Shown here: positions 7,402 through 9,743 of the stretch, in pieces
How positions within the stretch are numbered: the stretch's first letter is position 1
Layout of the letters: each line of letters begins with the position of its first letter
DNA from: an uncultured Chloroflexota bacterium
GTDB lineage: Bacteria > Chloroflexota > Dehalococcoidia > UBA3495
Direction: 5' to 3'
Assembly: GCA_913020235.1 (NCBI GenBank)
Contig: CAJWBT010000064.1
Location: forward strand, 1-9,743
DNA length: 9,743 nucleotides
Notes under the pieces: model-generated
The model's database searches: none
What the model saw: only the letters and a program-made list of their open reading frames with translations
Told to the model about the DNA's origin: nothing
Position numbers and translations under genes: made by a program

Positions 7402-8850
7402 TTGGAGTCTATCCCCCTGGCGCTGACCTATGACGACGTGCTGCTGAAGCCACAGTTTTCGTCTATCAACAGTCGAAGAGAGGTGGACTGCAGTTCCCGG
7501 TTCACCAAGCAGATTATTCTCAAAGCCCCGTTCGTGAGTTCCAACATGGACACTGTAACGGGGGCGAGAATGGCTATAGCCGTGGCGGAGTTCGGGGGAA
7601 TCGGTGTGACTCACCGGTTCCTGCCCATCGATGCTCAGGTGAGGCAGGTGGTCAAGGTAAAGCGTCACCAGAGCAGGGTCATAGAAGACCCTTCCACAAT
7701 ATCGCCGAATGCCACGGTCGGTGAGGCGCGGCTGCTCATGGAACGGCTGGAGATCAACGGCCTGCCGGTGATCAAGGACGACCGGATCCTTCTGGGCATC
7801 TTGACCCGCCGCGACGTTGAACTGGCGGAGGAGGGCATCCCGGTCGCGGAGCGTATGACGCCGCTGGAGCGCCTGTTGAGCGCCCCACCCGGCGTTTCCA
7901 TGGAGTCGGCCCGCCGGGCGTTGTCCGATAGGCGTCTGGAAAAGCTGCCGTTGGTAGACGGACAGGGCCGGCTGGTGGGCCTCATCACCGCCAAGGACCT
8001 GGCCAGGGACCTGGCTCTGACCCTGGCCACGCGTGACGAGAAGGGACGCCTGTGCGTGGCGGCGGCGGTAGGTGTGGTCGGCGACTTCCTGGAACGGGCT
8101 CATGACCTGGTGGAGGCGGGCGCCGATGCCCTGGTGGTGGACATCGCGCATGGCGACTCGGCCCAGATGCTAACCGCCCTTCGCCAGCTCCGGGAGTGTA
8201 TTGGGGCTGTCCCTTTGGCGGCCGGAAACGTGGCCACCGCCGAGGGCGCTGAGCGGCTGATCGATACCGGGGTAGACGCCGTCAAGGTTGGAGTGGGCCC
8301 GGGGTCCATGTGCATCACGCGGCAGATGGCGGGGGTCGGAGTGCCCCAATTCACCGCGTTGCGAGAGACCGCCGAAGTGGCTCACAAGCACGACGTGCCG
8401 GTCATCGCCGATGGAGGAATCCGGAATCCAGGTGATGTTGCCAAGGCCATAGGCGCCGGCGCCTCCACGATAATGCTTGGATCGTTGTTGGCGGGAACCG
8501 ACGAGAGCCCCGGGTTTGTCATAGTGCGCAAGGGTAGGAAGATGAAAGTGGCCCGCGGGATGGCGTCTACCGAGGCGGCAGTGGACCGGGCCATCCGGGA
8601 CGACCCGGCGATGGGTTGGGCCAACTGGCAATCAGCCGAGTCGGCGGTGGTGGCGGAGGGCGTTCAGGCGCCGGTGCTCCACCGGGGGTCTGCCAGGGAG
8701 GTCATGGAACACCTGCTGGCGGGTCTGCGGTCGGGAATGAGCTACTGTGACGCCGAGAACATAGGGCAGATGTGGCAGAACGCTAAATTTGTGCGTCAGA
8801 CGGAGAGCGGAATACGAGAGGCCGGGACGCAGGACGTGGACTGGTTCTAA
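7402..8850 (+). CDS. guaB: IMP dehydrogenase / GMP reductase family protein with CBS pair
   Basis: This is a 482-residue protein of typical IMPDH length. The TTG start is chosen because [10 protein letters not shown] must lie near the N-terminus, GAGGTG lies just upstream, and an in-frame stop occurs at 7360. A TIM-barrel is split by two CBS motifs (residues about 93-207). Conserved sites are Asp247 in VVDIAHGD, the GPGSMCITR loop with catalytic Cys304, and Asp337 in the IADGGIR motif. IMPDH oxidises IMP to XMP with NAD in guanine nucleotide synthesis; GMP reductase runs from GMP back to IMP. The flap is odd: after GMAS (IMPDHs usually GMGS or similar) comes ANWQSAES, where the Tritrichomonas-type enzyme has NWQRY. 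The water-activating Arg-Tyr dyad appears replaced by Ser411-Ala412. The C-terminus also lacks the usual ESH-like cation-site motif. The family is certain; the direction of the reaction is open. Confidence 0.88.
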   Translation: MESIPLALTYDDVLLKPQFSSINSRREVDCSSRFTKQIILKAPFVSSNMDTVTGARMAIAVAEFGGIGVTHRFLPIDAQVRQVVKVKRHQSRVIEDPSTISPNATVGEARLLMERLEINGLPVIKDDRILLGILTRRDVELAEEGIPVAERMTPLERLLSAPPGVSMESARRALSDRRLEKLPLVDGQGRLVGLITAKDLARDLALTLATRDEKGRLCVAAAVGVVGDFLERAHDLVEAGADALVVDIAHGDSAQMLTALRQLRECIGAVPLAAGNVATAEGAERLIDTGVDAVKVGVGPGSMCITRQMAGVGVPQFTALRETAEVAHKHDVPVIADGGIRNPGDVAKAIGAGASTIMLGSLLAGTDESPGFVIVRKGRKMKVARGMASTEAAVDRAIRDDPAMGWANWQSAESAVVAEGVQAPVLHRGSAREVMEHLLAGLRSGMSYCDAENIGQMWQNAKFVRQTESGIREAGTQDVDWF

Positions 8851-8862
8851 GAGGACTTTAGC

Positions 8863-8895
8863 GGCAGCCGCACCCTACCTGACCGGCGGGCTGCC
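8863..8895. other. Possible hairpin between convergent genes
   Basis: GGCAGCC (8863-8869) is the exact reverse complement of GGCTGCC (8889-8895), with a 19-nt loop. It starts 12 nt after the guaB-like stop, where a terminator would be expected, but no T-run follows. The rest of the 176-bp gap (8851-9026) shows nothing I can name. Confidence 0.25.
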
Positions 8896-9026
8896 CTGGA
8901 TGGGTACTCCGGCACCGATCCGGTGGCCGAAGGTACCTGTGCGGTTTCTCGCGTTATTGGAAGACCTCTCCAGAAATAACATTCCCCAGGAAGCCGGGCT
9001 GTCCTCGCGTACATTCGCGATGGCTG

Positions 9027-9743
9027 CTAAGGGTTTTTCTGAGAAGGGCGCCGGCGGGCCAAGCCAAGCCGACGGAACGGTTTTGTTCGACGCCCGGCCA
9101 CGCTGGCAACGAACCTGGCCGCGGTTCCGGTCCAGTGGTGGCCCGGCAACCTTCGCATGGGGTCGGTGTACGCTGGGTGTTTAGCGGCGTAGTCTCGCAC
9201 CTGATCGAGGGTGGCATTGTTGGCCGCCAGTACCTCCACCAGTTCCTCCCTGGCCCTGACCTTGGCCTCGAACAGCTTCATCTGGACGCGGCTCTTCACG
9301 TTCACTTCCCCGTCGCCCGAGGTTTCAATGGGGATGTAGATGGCGCCCTTGTAGTCTGCTACTACCTTGCTCTGCACTCCGTCACTCATCGTGCTGGGCA
9401 TGCAGCCGAAAGGTTTGAGGGAGATCACCATGTGGGCGTGCCGCTCTTTGGCGACCATGACATTCTTCCCCACCTCCAGGTGGCCTTCCCCTCCCCGTAG
9501 ATGGGTGTTGTAGTAGGCCTGGGCGTATTCGGCCAACTTCCGCTGGCTGGGCAGAGAGTCGTTCCTGAATCCCAGCGACCATCGGTACAGGTTATACCAC
9601 CCACGGAACGCGAGCTGAAGCAGTTTTATCTTCCGGACCAGCTTCTTCTTGGATTTGTCGAGGAGCAGTTTCTCCTCGGCATTCTGCTTGGCAATGTGGA
9701 TCAAGTACTCTATCCACGTTCCAATGGGTTCCACCGCCACCTC
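9027..9743 (-). CDS. BcrA/BadF-type CoA-dehydratase activase-related protein, C-terminal part (truncated by window edge)
   Basis: The frame is open to the right edge, so only the last 238 or so residues are seen; the GTG at 9740 is unlikely to be the start. The most diagnostic stretch is the ISLKPFGCMPSTMSDGVQSK segment, containing one Cys, followed by the IPIETSGDGEVNVKSRVQMKL segment and a C-terminal GTAARF element. These match the C-terminal region of large proteins annotated as acyl-CoA dehydratase activase-related (BcrA/BadF/BadG/HgdC superfamily with a 2-hydroxyglutaryl-CoA dehydratase-like domain). Small relatives use ATP to drive electron transfer into radical dehydratases or benzoyl-CoA reductases; the role of the large versions is poorly defined. 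The final 20 or so residues are rich in Arg and Pro and may be a lineage-specific tail. It is transcribed toward the guaB-like gene, so it is an independent unit. Confidence 0.8.
   Translation of the reverse strand, partial: EVAVEPIGTWIEYLIHIAKQNAEEKLLLDKSKKKLVRKIKLLQLAFRGWYNLYRWSLGFRNDSLPSQRKLAEYAQAYYNTHLRGGEGHLEVGKNVMVAKERHAHMVISLKPFGCMPSTMSDGVQSKVVADYKGAIYIPIETSGDGEVNVKSRVQMKLFEAKVRAREELVEVLAANNATLDQVRDYAAKHPAYTDPMRRLPGHHWTGTAARFVASVAGRRTKPFRRLGLARRRPSQKNP

Noticed and set aside
7189..8151. Minus-strand open frame of 320 codons opposite the guaB-like gene
   Set aside because: It is antisense to the conserved IMPDH N-terminal and CBS regions and has no recognisable domain.
9005..9038. Possible terminator: TCGCG/CGCGA hairpin followed at a distance by five T residues
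   Set aside because: The stem is only 5 bp and the T-run lies 13 nt beyond it, partly inside the convergent gene.

Overview
This window is GC-rich bacterial DNA. The visible protein architectures point to a Chloroflexota lineage of the SAR202/Dehalococcoidia type: membrane-tethered extracellular domains behind long Pro/Thr/Ala linkers, paired cohesin and dockerin modules, a tethered family 5 solute-binding protein, and a CoA-dehydratase activase-like protein. This placement is inferred from protein style, not from a marker gene.

Layout. (1) Positions 1-2144 hold the 3' part of a gene for a membrane-tethered family 5 solute-binding protein; its start lies outside the window. (2) A 306-bp non-coding stretch follows. 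It carries a good sigma70-type promoter (2274-2302) and a leader with two hairpins. (3) A two-gene operon follows. The first gene (2451-5330) encodes a secreted 959-residue protein with six PPC-like beta repeats, a Pro/Thr linker, a cohesin-like domain and a type I dockerin. The second (5341-6090, 10 nt downstream) encodes a short protein with a membrane anchor, a Pro/Thr linker and one cohesin-like domain. (4) A second pair (6217-6633 and 6636-7139, 2 nt apart) encodes a GlcG/HbpS-family protein and a MacroD-type ADP-ribosyl hydrolase; a 15-bp perfect palindrome lies upstream. (5) 7402-8850 encodes an IMP dehydrogenase/GMP reductase family protein with a CBS pair and a TTG start. An inverted repeat overlaps its ribosome-binding site. 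(6) On the minus strand, convergent with it, is the 3' end of a gene for a BcrA/BadF-type activase-related protein that runs off the right edge.

The cohesin/dockerin operon can be read as a small surface-assembly system: a secreted repeat protein carrying both a cohesin and a dockerin, next to a membrane-bound cohesin that could hold it at the cell surface. No catalytic domain is visible in either protein. The other notable point is the IMPDH-like protein. It keeps the catalytic cysteine, but where IMP dehydrogenases have an Arg-Tyr dyad in the mobile flap it appears to have Ser-Ala. It may therefore be a CBS-containing GMP reductase and not a true IMP dehydrogenase.

I see no tRNA, rRNA, CRISPR array, insertion sequence or convincing intrinsic terminator.
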